A program made the translations under genes and the position numbers. The notes below the pieces were generated by a model. The model was not told the origin of the DNA. It made no database searches and saw only the letters and a list, made by a program, of their open reading frames with translations. Below are positions 56,262 to 64,000 of a stretch of DNA of 64,000 nucleotides, piece after piece. Numbering within the stretch: the first letter of the stretch is position 1; each line of letters begins with the position of its first letter. The stretch is from Micromonospora marina (lineage in GTDB: Bacteria > Actinomycetota > Actinomycetes > Mycobacteriales > Micromonosporaceae), in assembly GCF_900091565.1 (NCBI RefSeq), contig NZ_FMCV01000014.1:1-64000 (forward strand). The letters run 5' to 3'.

Positions 56262-56559
56262 AGGCCTGCTCCGCGGATGGGCACCCGGCCACCCGAGTTC
56301 CGCCTCTTCCGGTGCCCGGAGGACACGGGGTCGGATGCGGGCCCCGTGCGCGAGGACGCAGGTCCGGGCTGTCCGGCTGGCCCGGGAAAACCCCGCGCCA
56401 TGCCTAGACGCTAATCGCACCGGGCCCGCGGGGCTAGAGGTGCGCGTGGATCATCGCGCGGTCTTCGCCGGGCGTACACCCGTTCGAGTGACCGGCGGAC
56501 CGGAACCGGCCGGGATGCATGCCCCCTGCGCGCACCCCGGCCGGTCGTCGGTGGCGGCC

Positions 56560-56985
56560 TCAGCCCTGCCGGCGCACCAGCGTGCCGGCCCGCGGACCGG
56601 CGCCGGCCGCGCCGAACGACGATCCGGTGTACGTGGTCCCCACCCGGCCGACGGCACCGAGCCGGCCGGTCGCGGTGACGCGGACGGCCGGGGCCGAGCC
56701 GGGCCGGGCGGCGACCGCCGCGGGTACGGAGGTGCCGGCGAACGGCACCGCCGAGCGCCCGGCCGAGGTCACCACCGTCGGGCCGGGACCGGACAGCGCG
56801 GACGCGATCGCCGCCTGGGCGTCGCGCCGGCGGCGGTTCCAGGCGCCCCGGTCGCCGTCGAAGTAGCCCTGGCGGTAGCCGAACCGGTAGCCGATGCGGT
56901 AGCTGAGCTGGCCGTGCAGACGGCCGGCCGCGTAGCAGGTGGAGCCGAACACGAGAACGAGCACCACGGCGAGAAAGGGGGTCAT
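56560..56985 (-). CDS. small membrane protein with Gly-Tyr-Arg repeats
   Basis: 141 aa. N-terminal helix FLAVVLVLVFGSTCYAAG is followed by SYRIGYRFGYRQGYFDGDRG, in which GYR-type triplets repeat every four residues, and then a low-complexity Ala/Val/Thr/Gly tail. Its ATG overlaps the stop of the next gene upstream (ATGA). Function unknown. Confidence 0.65.
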   Translation of the reverse strand: MTPFLAVVLVLVFGSTCYAAGRLHGQLSYRIGYRFGYRQGYFDGDRGAWNRRRRDAQAAIASALSGPGPTVVTSAGRSAVPFAGTSVPAAVAARPGSAPAVRVTATGRLGAVGRVGTTYTGSSFGAAGAGPRAGTLVRRQG

Positions 56986-57323
56986 CGCTCGTCCGTCCCG
57001 GGTAGCGGGTCGACCACGAGCAGCCGCTCCAGGTCGTCGGTGCTGACCTCCTCGACCAGCTCGACGCTGATCCGGCATCCGTCGAGGATCACCTCGGCCA
57101 CCGACGCCCGGCGGATCTCCCCGCCGGAGTCGTACACCCGCACGCTCAGCTCGGGGCAGCCGAGGTGGGTCCGCCAGGCGTCCCACTCCCCCCGGTCGCC
57201 GACGCTGAGTGAGAGGTACCGGCACCCGCGGGCCAGATAGAGACGCCAGGGGGCGCTCAGCCCGGCGGACACCCCGTCCGCGATCAGCCCGAAGGCCTGG
57301 GCACGGGTCGAGAGCTCGGTCAC
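56982..57323 (-). CDS. hypothetical protein, co-operonic with the small membrane protein
   Basis: 113 aa, soluble, mixed alpha/beta composition (RLYLARGCRYLSLSVGD, VRVYDSGGEIRRASVAEVI, RISVELVEEVSTDDLERLLV). No family recognised. The first gene of a two-gene operon, divergent from the XRE regulator across a region with four GTGACA boxes. ATG/GTG choice is uncertain by a few codons. Confidence 0.65.
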   Translation of the reverse strand: MTELSTRAQAFGLIADGVSAGLSAPWRLYLARGCRYLSLSVGDRGEWDAWRTHLGCPELSVRVYDSGGEIRRASVAEVILDGCRISVELVEEVSTDDLERLLVVDPLPGTDER

Positions 57324-57379
57324 GAGACCCCCTCGGCACCCGCGGAGTGACGCATGTGAGCACTCATCGTCTCAGGCAC

Positions 57380-57537
57380 GTGACACACCGTAAGTTGTCT
57401 CATGAGCGTGACAGTATCAGCTTTTCAGACCTTTGCCGCCGTACTCGCGTCGATCTAATCTGCCCTTGTGACACCCCTCAGGAGCAGCACCGGATCGTTT
57501 ACCGGAAATCCCGGATCAACGTCACGTCAGCGTGACA
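57380..57537. promoter_or_regulatory. cluster of GTGACA boxes in a divergent promoter region
   Basis: GTGACA occurs at 57380, 57408, 57468 and 57532; the first and third extend to GTGACAC. GTCAC at 57521 with GTGAC at 57532 makes an inverted pair. It resembles the box cluster at 39987 in front of the subtilase gene. The XRE regulator at 57588 is one candidate reader and WhiA-like factors (GACAC core) another. Confidence 0.45.
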
Positions 57538-57587
57538 GCAGCGTGCCGAGCCAGCCTCTCGGGACCGACTGGCCGTACCGTCACGGG

Positions 57588-58028
57588 GTGACCGAGACGA
57601 CCAACGCACGGAAGATCGCGTTCGCCACCTTCGTCCGGCGCGCGCTCGACGACGCCCGCGCGCTGCGGGCCTGGAGCGGCACCGAGGTCTCCCGGCGTAC
57701 CGGCGTCTCCCGGCAGACCATCAACCGATGGGTACGCGGCGACTGGGCCAGCGACCCGGAGGCCGAGCGGGTGGTCGCCTTCTGTGAAGGGCTGGGCCTC
57801 GAACCTGCCGCCGCGTTCACCGCGCTCGGCTGGGACCGGGCCGCCGGATTGCGGACCACGCCGACCCCGCCCGCGATGGACCCGGACGTGGAGGCGCTGC
57901 TGCGCCGGCTGGTCGACCCGAACGTGTCCGACGCGGAGAAGTTCCACATTCGAGAAACCATCCGCTACCTCGCATATCGCCCGACCCTGCCGGACGTTGC
58001 CCGAAATAGGGGCAAACAGGCGGGCTAG
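57588..58028 (+). CDS. XRE-type helix-turn-helix regulator
   Basis: 146 aa. DNA-binding domain at about residues 15-75 (LRAWSGTEVSRRTGVSRQTI, then NRWVRGDWASDPEAERVVAF), followed by a short helical C-terminal part (VEALLRRLVDPNVSDAEKFH). GTG start at 57588 chosen because codons upstream are not protein-like. It may control itself and the divergent pair. Confidence 0.82.
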   Translation: MTETTNARKIAFATFVRRALDDARALRAWSGTEVSRRTGVSRQTINRWVRGDWASDPEAERVVAFCEGLGLEPAAAFTALGWDRAAGLRTTPTPPAMDPDVEALLRRLVDPNVSDAEKFHIRETIRYLAYRPTLPDVARNRGKQAG

Positions 58029-58191
58029 TTCCTCAGATGGCGAAAGAACGGAAAGTCGGACCCGATCGTTTCGCCGCGGGGACGGAACGGACCCGCTAGC
58101 GTCCACGTTTGTACTGCTAGGGGCTCGTCATCGGCGGGGGGACGGGACACAGCCGAACCCAGCCCTGCGGGACAGAAGGAGGGGTCTGTCC

Positions 58192-58545
58192 ATGACCCTG
58201 AAATGGTTGGCAGTAGTGGTCGCGGTGGTGTCGCTGACATCGTGCGTGACCGGCAACGTGGTGGTCGGCGTACTGGACGGCGGGCAGCTTCCCCTGGTCG
58301 TCAACCTGTTCGCGCTCACCACAGCCGGCACCGCGGTGATCCTCGCCGTCGTCGCCGAGCTGCACGATCGGCTCAACGACCGGGTCAGCGCGCTCACCGA
58401 GTTCCTGGTGGCGCGACTCAACGAGATCGAGGCGCACACCGGCGACCGCAACACCGGCTTCGTGGAGGGCTACCTGCTCAGCCACGGCCAGGACGCGGCA
58501 GTGGTGCCGTTCGGTCGCCGGGGACGAGGAGCCGCCGAACGCTGA
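58192..58545 (+). CDS. hypothetical membrane protein, about 117 aa
   Basis: Two hydrophobic helices: residues 5-25 (LAVVVAVVSLTSCVTGNVVV) and about 33-55. A conserved-looking cytoplasmic tail follows, with LHDRLNDRVSALTEFLVARL. Ribosome-binding site AAGGAGG lies 10 bases before the ATG. The LTSC segment resembles a lipobox, but the second helix makes a multi-pass membrane protein more likely. Function unknown. Confidence 0.7.
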   Translation: MTLKWLAVVVAVVSLTSCVTGNVVVGVLDGGQLPLVVNLFALTTAGTAVILAVVAELHDRLNDRVSALTEFLVARLNEIEAHTGDRNTGFVEGYLLSHGQDAAVVPFGRRGRGAAER

Positions 58546-58615
58546 TTCCCCACGTCGTTCCGACGTCACATCTCGGCCACGAATACGCCGCCCGGCGCGG
58601 GGTACGCTGACGCGC

Positions 58616-59440
58616 GTGCCGCCGTTGAATCTGGGCAACCAGCAGCCGAAGACCCCGTTGAACGCGGAGCACGCCTGGCGTGCGACCGCCGCCCGCGCGG
58701 GTGACGTCGTCCTCTTCTTCGACTTCGACGGCACACTGGCGCCCGTCGACGACGACCCCACGGCCGTACGGCCCGCGCCAAACGTGCTCACCGCGCTGGA
58801 GGCGCTCGCCCCGCACGTCCGCCGGATCGCCATCGTCTCGGCCCGCCCGGTGGACTTCCTCCGCGACCACCTCGGCGGCCTCGCCGGCATCGACCTGTAC
58901 GGCCTCTACGGCCTGGAGCACAGCCACTCCGGCGGCGACACGGTCACCGAGCCGGCCGCCCTGCCGTGGGTGCCGACCATGTCCGAGCTGGCCGAGCAGG
59001 CGCGCGCCGAGCTGCCGCCCGGAACGCTCGTCGAGTTCAAGCGGCTGTCCGTGGCGCTGCACTGGCGTACCGCCCCGCATCTCGGCGACCTCGTGCAGGA
59101 GTGGGGCCGGGCCCAGGCCGAGCGGCTGGGCCTGCGCGCCCAGCCGGGCCGGATGGTGCTGGAACTCAAGCCCCCGGTCGACCGGGACAAGGGCATGGTG
59201 ATCGGCGAGACGGTCCGGGACGCCGGTGGCGCCTGGTACTTCGGCGACGACGTCTCCGACATCAAGGCGTTCGCCGCGCTGCGCGCCCGCGCCGCCGCCG
59301 ATCCCGACTTCCTCGGCATCTGCGTCGCCGTCGCCAACCCGGAGACCGGTCACGAGGTGGCCGACGCCGCCGACCTGACCCTGGACTCCCCGGCGGCCCT
59401 GGCCGACTTCCTCACCGCCGCCCTGCCCCACCTCCGCTGA
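58616..59440 (+). CDS. otsB: trehalose-6-phosphate phosphatase
   Basis: 274 aa HAD-superfamily enzyme. Catalytic DFDGTLAPV at residues 36-44 (Asp36 nucleophile, Asp38 acid/base), Lys in VDRDKGMVI, and GDDVSDIKAF near the end. It dephosphorylates trehalose 6-phosphate. No trehalose-phosphate synthase gene is next to it in this window. GTG start. Confidence 0.94.
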   Translation: MPPLNLGNQQPKTPLNAEHAWRATAARAGDVVLFFDFDGTLAPVDDDPTAVRPAPNVLTALEALAPHVRRIAIVSARPVDFLRDHLGGLAGIDLYGLYGLEHSHSGGDTVTEPAALPWVPTMSELAEQARAELPPGTLVEFKRLSVALHWRTAPHLGDLVQEWGRAQAERLGLRAQPGRMVLELKPPVDRDKGMVIGETVRDAGGAWYFGDDVSDIKAFAALRARAAADPDFLGICVAVANPETGHEVADAADLTLDSPAALADFLTAALPHLR

Positions 59441-59456
59441 CGGTGGCGGGGCGGGG

Positions 59457-60227
59457 TCAGCTGCCGAAGCGGCGTTGCCGGGTGGCGTAGGAGCGCAGGG
59501 CCCGCAGGAAGTCGACCTTGCGGAAGTCGGGCCAGTTCAGCTCGCAGAAGTAGAACTCCGAGTGCGCGCTCTGCCAGAGCATGAAACCGGAGAGCCGCTG
59601 CTCGCCACTGGTCCGGATGATCAGATCCGGGTCCGGCAGCCCCTTCGTGTACAGGTGCTCGGAGATGTGGTCGACGTCGATCGACGTGGCCAGCTCCTCG
59701 ATCGTGCCGCCGTTCGCCGCGTGCTCCAGCAGCAGCGACCGGACCGCGTCGGCGATCTCGCGCCGCCCGCCGTACCCGACCGCGATGTTGACCTGAGCCC
59801 CGCCGTCGCGGTCGCGGGTGCGTTCCTCGGCGGCCTTGAGCGCGGCGGCGTGCTGCGCCGGCAGCACGTCGAGCGCGCCGACCATCCGTAGCCGCCAGGG
59901 GTTGCCCTCCTCGGCCAGCTCGGTGGTGAGGTCCTCGATGATCTGGAGCAGCGGATCCAGTTCGGCGGCCGGACGGGAGAGGTTGTCGGTGGAGAGCAGC
60001 CAGAGGGTGACGTGCCCGACGCCGGCCGCGTCGCACCACCGGAGCAGCTCCTTGATCCGCTCGGCGCCCATCCGGTGGCCGTCGTTCGGGTCGACGAAGC
60101 CCATCTCCCGGGCCCATCTGCGGTTGCCGTCGCACATCACGCCGACGTGCGCGGGTACGGGCTTGCCCGCGAGCTTCGCCGTCAGCCGGCGCTCGTACAC
60201 GGAGTAGAGGAGTTTCCGCAGAGTCAT
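59457..60227 (-). CDS. isoprenyl transferase, short-chain Z-type (Rv1086-like)
   Basis: 256 aa cis-prenyltransferase. VGVMCDGNRRWAREMGF holds the conserved Asp33. The C-terminal RTSGEQRLSGFMLWQSAHSE and the WPDFR motif are typical. By recall it aligns better with the M. tuberculosis Rv1086 group, which makes Z,E-farnesyl diphosphate, than with the long-chain UppS group. That is a judgement without alignment. The ATG at 60227 has only AAGG closely upstream; a GTG one codon earlier is possible. Confidence 0.9.
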   Translation of the reverse strand: MTLRKLLYSVYERRLTAKLAGKPVPAHVGVMCDGNRRWAREMGFVDPNDGHRMGAERIKELLRWCDAAGVGHVTLWLLSTDNLSRPAAELDPLLQIIEDLTTELAEEGNPWRLRMVGALDVLPAQHAAALKAAEERTRDRDGGAQVNIAVGYGGRREIADAVRSLLLEHAANGGTIEELATSIDVDHISEHLYTKGLPDPDLIIRTSGEQRLSGFMLWQSAHSEFYFCELNWPDFRKVDFLRALRSYATRQRRFGS

Positions 60228-60258
60228 CACCTTGCAGGGTAGCGACCCACGGGAGAGA

Positions 60259-61419
60259 TCAGTGTCTCGGTGGCATATCACCTGACGGTGAGCCGGTCCG
60301 GCGCGGTCGCGGCAGGTCCGCCCCGATCGCCATCAGGGTGCGGGCGTCCAGCCGGCCGTCGCCGAGTCCCAGCTCCACCACCGTGCGGTAGACGCGCTCG
60401 TCCCGCCGGGCCGCGCCGACCACCGCGTCGACCACCCGGCGCCGCCGGGCCAGCCACGCCGCGACCGAGCTGTGCCGCAGGTGGGTGCCGAGCCGGGCGC
60501 GCAGCGCGGCGGCGTACACCCGGGCGGCCTCGGCGGGCGAGCCGGCCGCCGCCGCGCCGGCGAGCGCCCCGGAGCGCAGCGCGTAGAAGATGCCCTCACC
60601 GGTGAACGGGTTGATCAGCGACAGCGCGTCCCCGGCCAGCAGCACCCTCCCCCGGCCGGGCGCCGGTCGGTGGGTGGACAGCGGCAGGTGGTGCGCCCGC
60701 AGGCCGGTCACCGTGGCCGGGTCGACGCCGGGCAGCAGCGCGGCCATCCGGTCCAGCAGGTGCGCCCGGGTCAGCGGCTCGCCGCGCAGCACCTCTCCGT
60801 ACCCGACGTTCGCGCGACCGTCGCCGATCGGAAAGGCCCAGGTGTACGCGGGCCAGCGCGCCGCCGAGGTGACGATGAGTTGTTCGGGCGGCCCGGCCGG
60901 CGCGGGCGCGTAGCCCCGGATCGCGAGGGCCAGGTGCCGGTCCGGGTTGACCGGGTGGCCGAGCGCGCGCCGTACCACCGATCCGGCGCCGTCCGCACCC
61001 ACCACCGCCCGCGCCGACAGTTCGCCGTCGAGCACCACCCGGTCGGCGGCGATCTCCATCCGCCGTACGGTGTGCCGCCGCAACTCCGCGCCCGCGGCCA
61101 CCGCCGCCGCGACCAGGCGTGCGTCGAACACCTGGCGGGGCACCGTGTACGCGGGCCGGGGCAGCGTCCGGGCGACCGTGCCGCCACCGGGGCCGACGAG
61201 GCGCAGCGCGGGCAGTGGCGGGTAGCCGTCGACCGCGCCGGTTACGCCCAGCTCGGCGAGGACGTCCAGCGCGTGCGCGGCGATGCCGTCTCCGCAGGCC
61301 TTGTCCCGGGGGAAGTCGGACCGGTCGAGCAGCAGCACCCGCGTCGCGCCCGCACGCCGCGCACCGATCGCCGCGGCTGCTCCGGCCGGCCCCGCCCCCA
61401 CCACCACGACGTCCCACAC
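60259..61419 (-). CDS. geranylgeranyl reductase family flavoprotein
   Basis: About 386 aa FAD-dependent oxidoreductase. FAD motif WDVVVVGAGPAGAAAAIGA at the N-terminus, LLLDRSDFPRDKACGDGI (the GGR signature) near 40, and GDALSLINPFTGEGIFYALR near the C-terminal third. Such enzymes reduce prenyl chains of quinones or lipids. I choose GTG 61419 with a GGATGAGG-type ribosome-binding site. Longer frames upstream run into an inverted repeat. It is followed after 31 bp by the Z-prenyl transferase, so the two may act on the same polyprenyl pool. Confidence 0.86.
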   Translation of the reverse strand: MWDVVVVGAGPAGAAAAIGARRAGATRVLLLDRSDFPRDKACGDGIAAHALDVLAELGVTGAVDGYPPLPALRLVGPGGGTVARTLPRPAYTVPRQVFDARLVAAAVAAGAELRRHTVRRMEIAADRVVLDGELSARAVVGADGAGSVVRRALGHPVNPDRHLALAIRGYAPAPAGPPEQLIVTSAARWPAYTWAFPIGDGRANVGYGEVLRGEPLTRAHLLDRMAALLPGVDPATVTGLRAHHLPLSTHRPAPGRGRVLLAGDALSLINPFTGEGIFYALRSGALAGAAAAGSPAEAARVYAAALRARLGTHLRHSSVAAWLARRRRVVDAVVGAARRDERVYRTVVELGLGDGRLDARTLMAIGADLPRPRRTGSPSGDMPPRH

Positions 61420-61455
61420 CCCCTCATCCTGCCCCGCCGCGCCCCGCCCCGGGGC

Positions 61456-61516
61456 GTCGATCATGAGGTTGACGGCATCAACGGAGTTCGAATTCGCCGC
61501 CACCTTCATCATCAAC
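61456..61516. repeat. degenerate inverted repeat, TTGATCA-type
   Basis: GTCGATCATGAGGTTG (61456-61471) and CACCTTCATCATCAAC (61501-61516) pair at 12 of 16 positions. It sits at the junction of the GGR gene and the membrane-protein gene. The latter's stop codon and last codons lie inside it, and upstream GGR frames would start within it. Confidence 0.5.
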
Positions 61517-62368
61517 GGGGTGCGGGCGGGTTCGGGTGGCTCGGTGGAGGGAGTAGAGGGTGAGGGCGGCGGCGGTGACGATCGGGGCGCCGTCGCGGAT
61601 CAGGCCGTCGGTGCCCAGCAGCCACCAGCACAGCGGCAGGTCGATCGCCAGGACGCCGAGCGTGACGGCCACCAGGCCCTTCCGCGCCCAGGCCTTGTCG
61701 CGCAACAGGAAGGCGGTGCAGAACAGCACGGCGTAGCTGACCGCGATGCCCGCGCCGAACCAGAGGATCACCGCCGGTACGGCGGCCAGCCGCCCGTCCA
61801 GCACGGCACCCGTCGCGACGAGTGCCGGCACCAGCATCAGCGGGCTGTAGGTGAACGCCGCGACCCGGGCGGTGAGCAGCCAGCCGTTCGCCTGCGGGCG
61901 CTTCGGCGTCATCTCCCGCCAGGCGATCGTCCCGCCCTCGACGACCAGGCCCTTGCGGTGCCGGACCAGGTGCGCGCGGATCGTCTCGGAGCGGTAGAGC
62001 AGCACCACCACGGCGACGCAGAGCGCGGTGAGGACGGCGAACCCGATCAGGCCGGGCAGCGCGGGCACCCCCTGCCGGGGCACGATCAACCGCCCGACCG
62101 CGAAGATCGTGGTCACGGCCAGAATCAGCCCGAACGGCCGGGCGCCCACCCGGCCCTTGTTCACCTGACCGATCAGCAGCAGGAAGCCGAGGGACCGGAG
62201 CATCGCCCAGCCGGTGCGTACGGCCAGACCGAACTCCTGCTCCGGGGCGTACCAGTAGTTGAGCAGCTCGACCACGACGGTGGCCGCCGCGGTCACGGCG
62301 AGCAGCGTGGTGAGCGCCCGGACGGCGGACGGCCGCCGGACCTCGACAGGTTCAGCGGCCGTCCTCAT
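61478..62368 (-). CDS. hypothetical polytopic membrane protein
   Basis: 296 aa with seven or so hydrophobic segments (for example LTTLLAVTAAATVVVELL, LAIDLPLCWWLLG). No family recognised. The ending HPVDDEGGGEFELR is encoded inside the inverted repeat at 61456, so the natural stop may have been further upstream. It reads in the same direction as the GGR and prenyl-transferase genes. Confidence 0.7.
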   Translation of the reverse strand: MRTAAEPVEVRRPSAVRALTTLLAVTAAATVVVELLNYWYAPEQEFGLAVRTGWAMLRSLGFLLLIGQVNKGRVGARPFGLILAVTTIFAVGRLIVPRQGVPALPGLIGFAVLTALCVAVVVLLYRSETIRAHLVRHRKGLVVEGGTIAWREMTPKRPQANGWLLTARVAAFTYSPLMLVPALVATGAVLDGRLAAVPAVILWFGAGIAVSYAVLFCTAFLLRDKAWARKGLVAVTLGVLAIDLPLCWWLLGTDGLIRDGAPIVTAAALTLYSLHRATRTRPHPVDDEGGGEFELR

Positions 62369-62408
62369 GGCATCCGATGTTGCCCGGTGGGGGCAACAGG
62401 CACACCTG

Positions 62409-64000
62409 TCAGCTCTGCGGCTCCGCGTCCAGCCGGGCGCGCAGCGCGTCCAGCTCGGCCCAGAGCACGCCGGGGAGCTTGTCCCCGAACTTCTCGAACC
62501 ACTCGGTGACCAGCGGCAGCTCGTTGCGCCACTCGTCCGCGTCGACCTTCAGCGCGATCCGGACGTCCTCGGGGGTCATGTCCAGACCCTCGACGTCGAG
62601 CGCGTCCTGCGCCGGGACCATGCCGATCGGCGTCTCGACGGCCTCGGCCCGGCCCTCCAGCCGCTCGATGACCCACTTGAGCACACGGGAGTTCTCGCCG
62701 AAGCCCGGCCAGAGGAAGTTGCCCTCGGCGTCCTTGCGGAACCAGTTCACGTAGTAGATCTTGGGCAGCTTGGCCTCGTCGCCGTCCGCGCCCTTGCCCA
62801 TCTCGATCCAGTGCCGGAAATAGTCGCCGGCGTGGTAACCGATGAACGGCAGCATGGCCATCGGGTCGCGGCGGACCACGCCGACCGCGCCGGAGGCGGC
62901 GGCGGTCGTCTCCGAGGAGAGCGTGGCGCCCATGTAGACGCCGTGCACCCAGTCGCGGGCCTCGGTCACCAGCGGGATGGTGTCCCGCCGTCGGCCACCG
63001 AACAGGATCGCGTCGATCGGCACGCCGTTCGGGTCGTAGTAGTCGTCGGCCAGGATCGGGCACTGCGTGATCGGGGTGCAGAAACGGCTGTTCGCGTGCG
63101 AGGAGAGATTCTCGCTCTCCGGCGTCCAGTCGTTGCCCTTCCAGTCGATCAGGTGCGCCGGCGGCTCACCCATGCCCTCCCACCAGATGTCGCCGTCGTC
63201 GGTGAGCGCCACGTTGGTGAAGACGGAGTTGCCGCGGTCCAGCGTCCGCATGGCGTTGGCGTTCGTCTTCCAGTCCGTACCGGGGGCTACGCCGAACAGG
63301 CCGTACTCGGGGTTGATCGCGTAGAGGCGGCCGTCCGCGCCGAACCGCATCCAGGCGATGTCGTCGCCGATGGTCTCGACCTTCCAGCCCGGGATGGTCG
63401 GCTCCAGCATGGCGAGGTTGGTCTTGCCGCAGGCCGACGGGAAGGCGCCCGCGATGTGGTAGACCTTGCCCTCCGGCGAGGTGATCTTGAGGATCAGCAT
63501 GTGCTCGGCCAGCCAGCCCTCGTCGCGCCCCATCACGCTGGCGATACGCAGCGAGTAGCACTTCTTGCCGAGCAGCGAGTTGCCGCCGTAGCCGGAGCCG
63601 TACGACCAGATCTCCCGGGTCTCCGGGAAGTGCGAGATGTACTTGGTCTCGTTGCACGGCCACGCCACGTCCTGCTCGCCCGGCGCGAGCGGGGCGCCGA
63701 TGGAGTGCAGCGCGTGCACGAAGTCGGCGTCGTCGCCCATGGCCGAAAGGATCGACGACCCCATCCGGGTCATGATCCGCATCGAGGCGACGACGTACGG
63801 GCTGTCGGTGATCTCCACGCCGAACATGGGGTTCTCGGCCTCGACCGGGCCCATGCAGAACGGGATGACGTACATGGTGCGCCCGCGCATGCTGCCGCGG
63901 TACAGCTCCGTCATGGTCCGCTTCATCTCGGCCGGCGCCATCCAGTTGTTGGTGGGGCCGGCGTCCGCCTCGTCGACGGAGCAGATGAAGGTGCGCTCCT
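62409..64000 (-). CDS. pckG: phosphoenolpyruvate carboxykinase, GTP-dependent (5' end outside window)
   Basis: The last 529 or so residues are present; the N-terminus lies beyond base 64000. GTP-type signatures: [17 protein letters not shown] (P-loop with the reactive Cys) and [12 protein letters not shown] (metal-binding). [17 protein letters not shown] is also conserved. The enzyme converts oxaloacetate to PEP in gluconeogenesis, opposing PEP carboxylase coded at 35 kb. The gene reads leftward and ends 40 bp before the membrane protein start. Confidence 0.97.
   Translation of the reverse strand, partial: ERTFICSVDEADAGPTNNWMAPAEMKRTMTELYRGSMRGRTMYVIPFCMGPVEAENPMFGVEITDSPYVVASMRIMTRMGSSILSAMGDDADFVHALHSIGAPLAPGEQDVAWPCNETKYISHFPETREIWSYGSGYGGNSLLGKKCYSLRIASVMGRDEGWLAEHMLILKITSPEGKVYHIAGAFPSACGKTNLAMLEPTIPGWKVETIGDDIAWMRFGADGRLYAINPEYGLFGVAPGTDWKTNANAMRTLDRGNSVFTNVALTDDGDIWWEGMGEPPAHLIDWKGNDWTPESENLSSHANSRFCTPITQCPILADDYYDPNGVPIDAILFGGRRRDTIPLVTEARDWVHGVYMGATLSSETTAAASGAVGVVRRDPMAMLPFIGYHAGDYFRHWIEMGKGADGDEAKLPKIYYVNWFRKDAEGNFLWPGFGENSRVLKWVIERLEGRAEAVETPIGMVPAQDALDVEGLDMTPEDVRIALKVDADEWRNELPLVTEWFEKFGDKLPGVLWAELDALRARLDAEPQS

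Noticed and set aside
56451..56657. Small minus-strand ORF downstream of the GYR-repeat gene, partly in the 298-bp gap
   Set aside because: The translation is Arg/Pro-rich low complexity with no conserved feature and overlaps the end of a better-supported gene.
61420..61515. N-terminal extension of the GGR-like protein starting at ATG codons near 61464 or 61515
   Set aside because: Those codons fall in an inverted repeat, and the extra residues lack similarity to the family. The GTG at 61419 has a suitable ribosome-binding site.

Overview
The window is chromosomal DNA of a high-GC actinomycete, most likely Micromonospora or a close relative in the Micromonosporaceae. This is judged from the very strong G/C bias at third codon positions, frequent GTG/TTG starts and ATGA/GTGA start-stop overlaps. 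It also rests on protein sequences typical of that family and on recurrent intergenic hairpins of types I associate with Micromonospora. No database search was possible. Almost everything is core housekeeping. There is no prophage, insertion sequence, CRISPR array or biosynthetic cluster.

Layout. 0-6 kb: SGNH hydrolase, thiolase, CYTH-CHAD protein, and two tandem Bax-inhibitor-1-like membrane proteins. 6.03 kb: a tRNA-Leu with anticodon UAA (the bldA type). 6.2-10.1 kb: large membrane protein, type II NADH dehydrogenase. 9.5-13.9 kb: a five-gene MoxR/DUF58/DUF4129 operon. 13.9-15.4 kb: family-5 uracil-DNA glycosylase and a dienelactone-hydrolase-like enzyme. 15.5-18.7 kb: the most accessory-like stretch. 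It has a decayed HigB-type toxin with an intact antitoxin, a PadR/HAAS-membrane pair with a clear operator, a DNA-binding-domain fragment, and an intact Doc toxin with a ribbon-helix-helix antitoxin. 18.7-31.6 kb: Ppx/GppA, GNAT, DUF501, FtsB-like protein, enolase, lipoprotein, DUF885 protein, MazG, a SurA-N-like lipoprotein and Mfd. 31.7-43.4 kb: fused cyclase, S66 peptidase, membrane protein, PEP carboxylase, Gly/Asp/Phe-rich membrane protein, RmuC and a large secreted subtilase. 43.4-53.8 kb: ispH, xseA-xseB, an LppX/LprG-like lipoprotein, DUF4245 protein, glpX, DMT transporter, a TetR/oxidoreductase divergent pair, ferredoxin-NADP reductase and rhomboid protease. 53.9-64 kb: transglycosylase-like protein, PIN-PhoH ATPase, small regulator/membrane genes, otsB, a Z-prenyl transferase, a geranylgeranyl-reductase-like flavoprotein, a membrane protein, and the 3' part of GTP-dependent PEP carboxykinase, which runs off the right edge.

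How the genes fit together. Central carbon metabolism is well represented: enolase, PEP carboxylase, PEP carboxykinase, class II fructose bisphosphatase and trehalose-phosphate phosphatase. Isoprenoid genes (IspH, Z-prenyl transferase, GGR-like reductase) and DNA repair/nucleotide hygiene genes (Mfd, UDG, exonuclease VII, RmuC, MazG) are also present. Many intergenic gaps hold long perfect or near-perfect inverted repeats. Some are transcription terminators between convergent genes. Others form recurrent families (TTGATCAAGGAGTT, GCGATCTTGCAC and GGAACGCC types) into which some open reading frames run.

Gene-poor stretches. 17549-18093 holds only weak or decayed coding material. 25523-25964 holds a C-rich tract and two hairpins. 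56262-56559 (298 bp) shows nothing I recognise.
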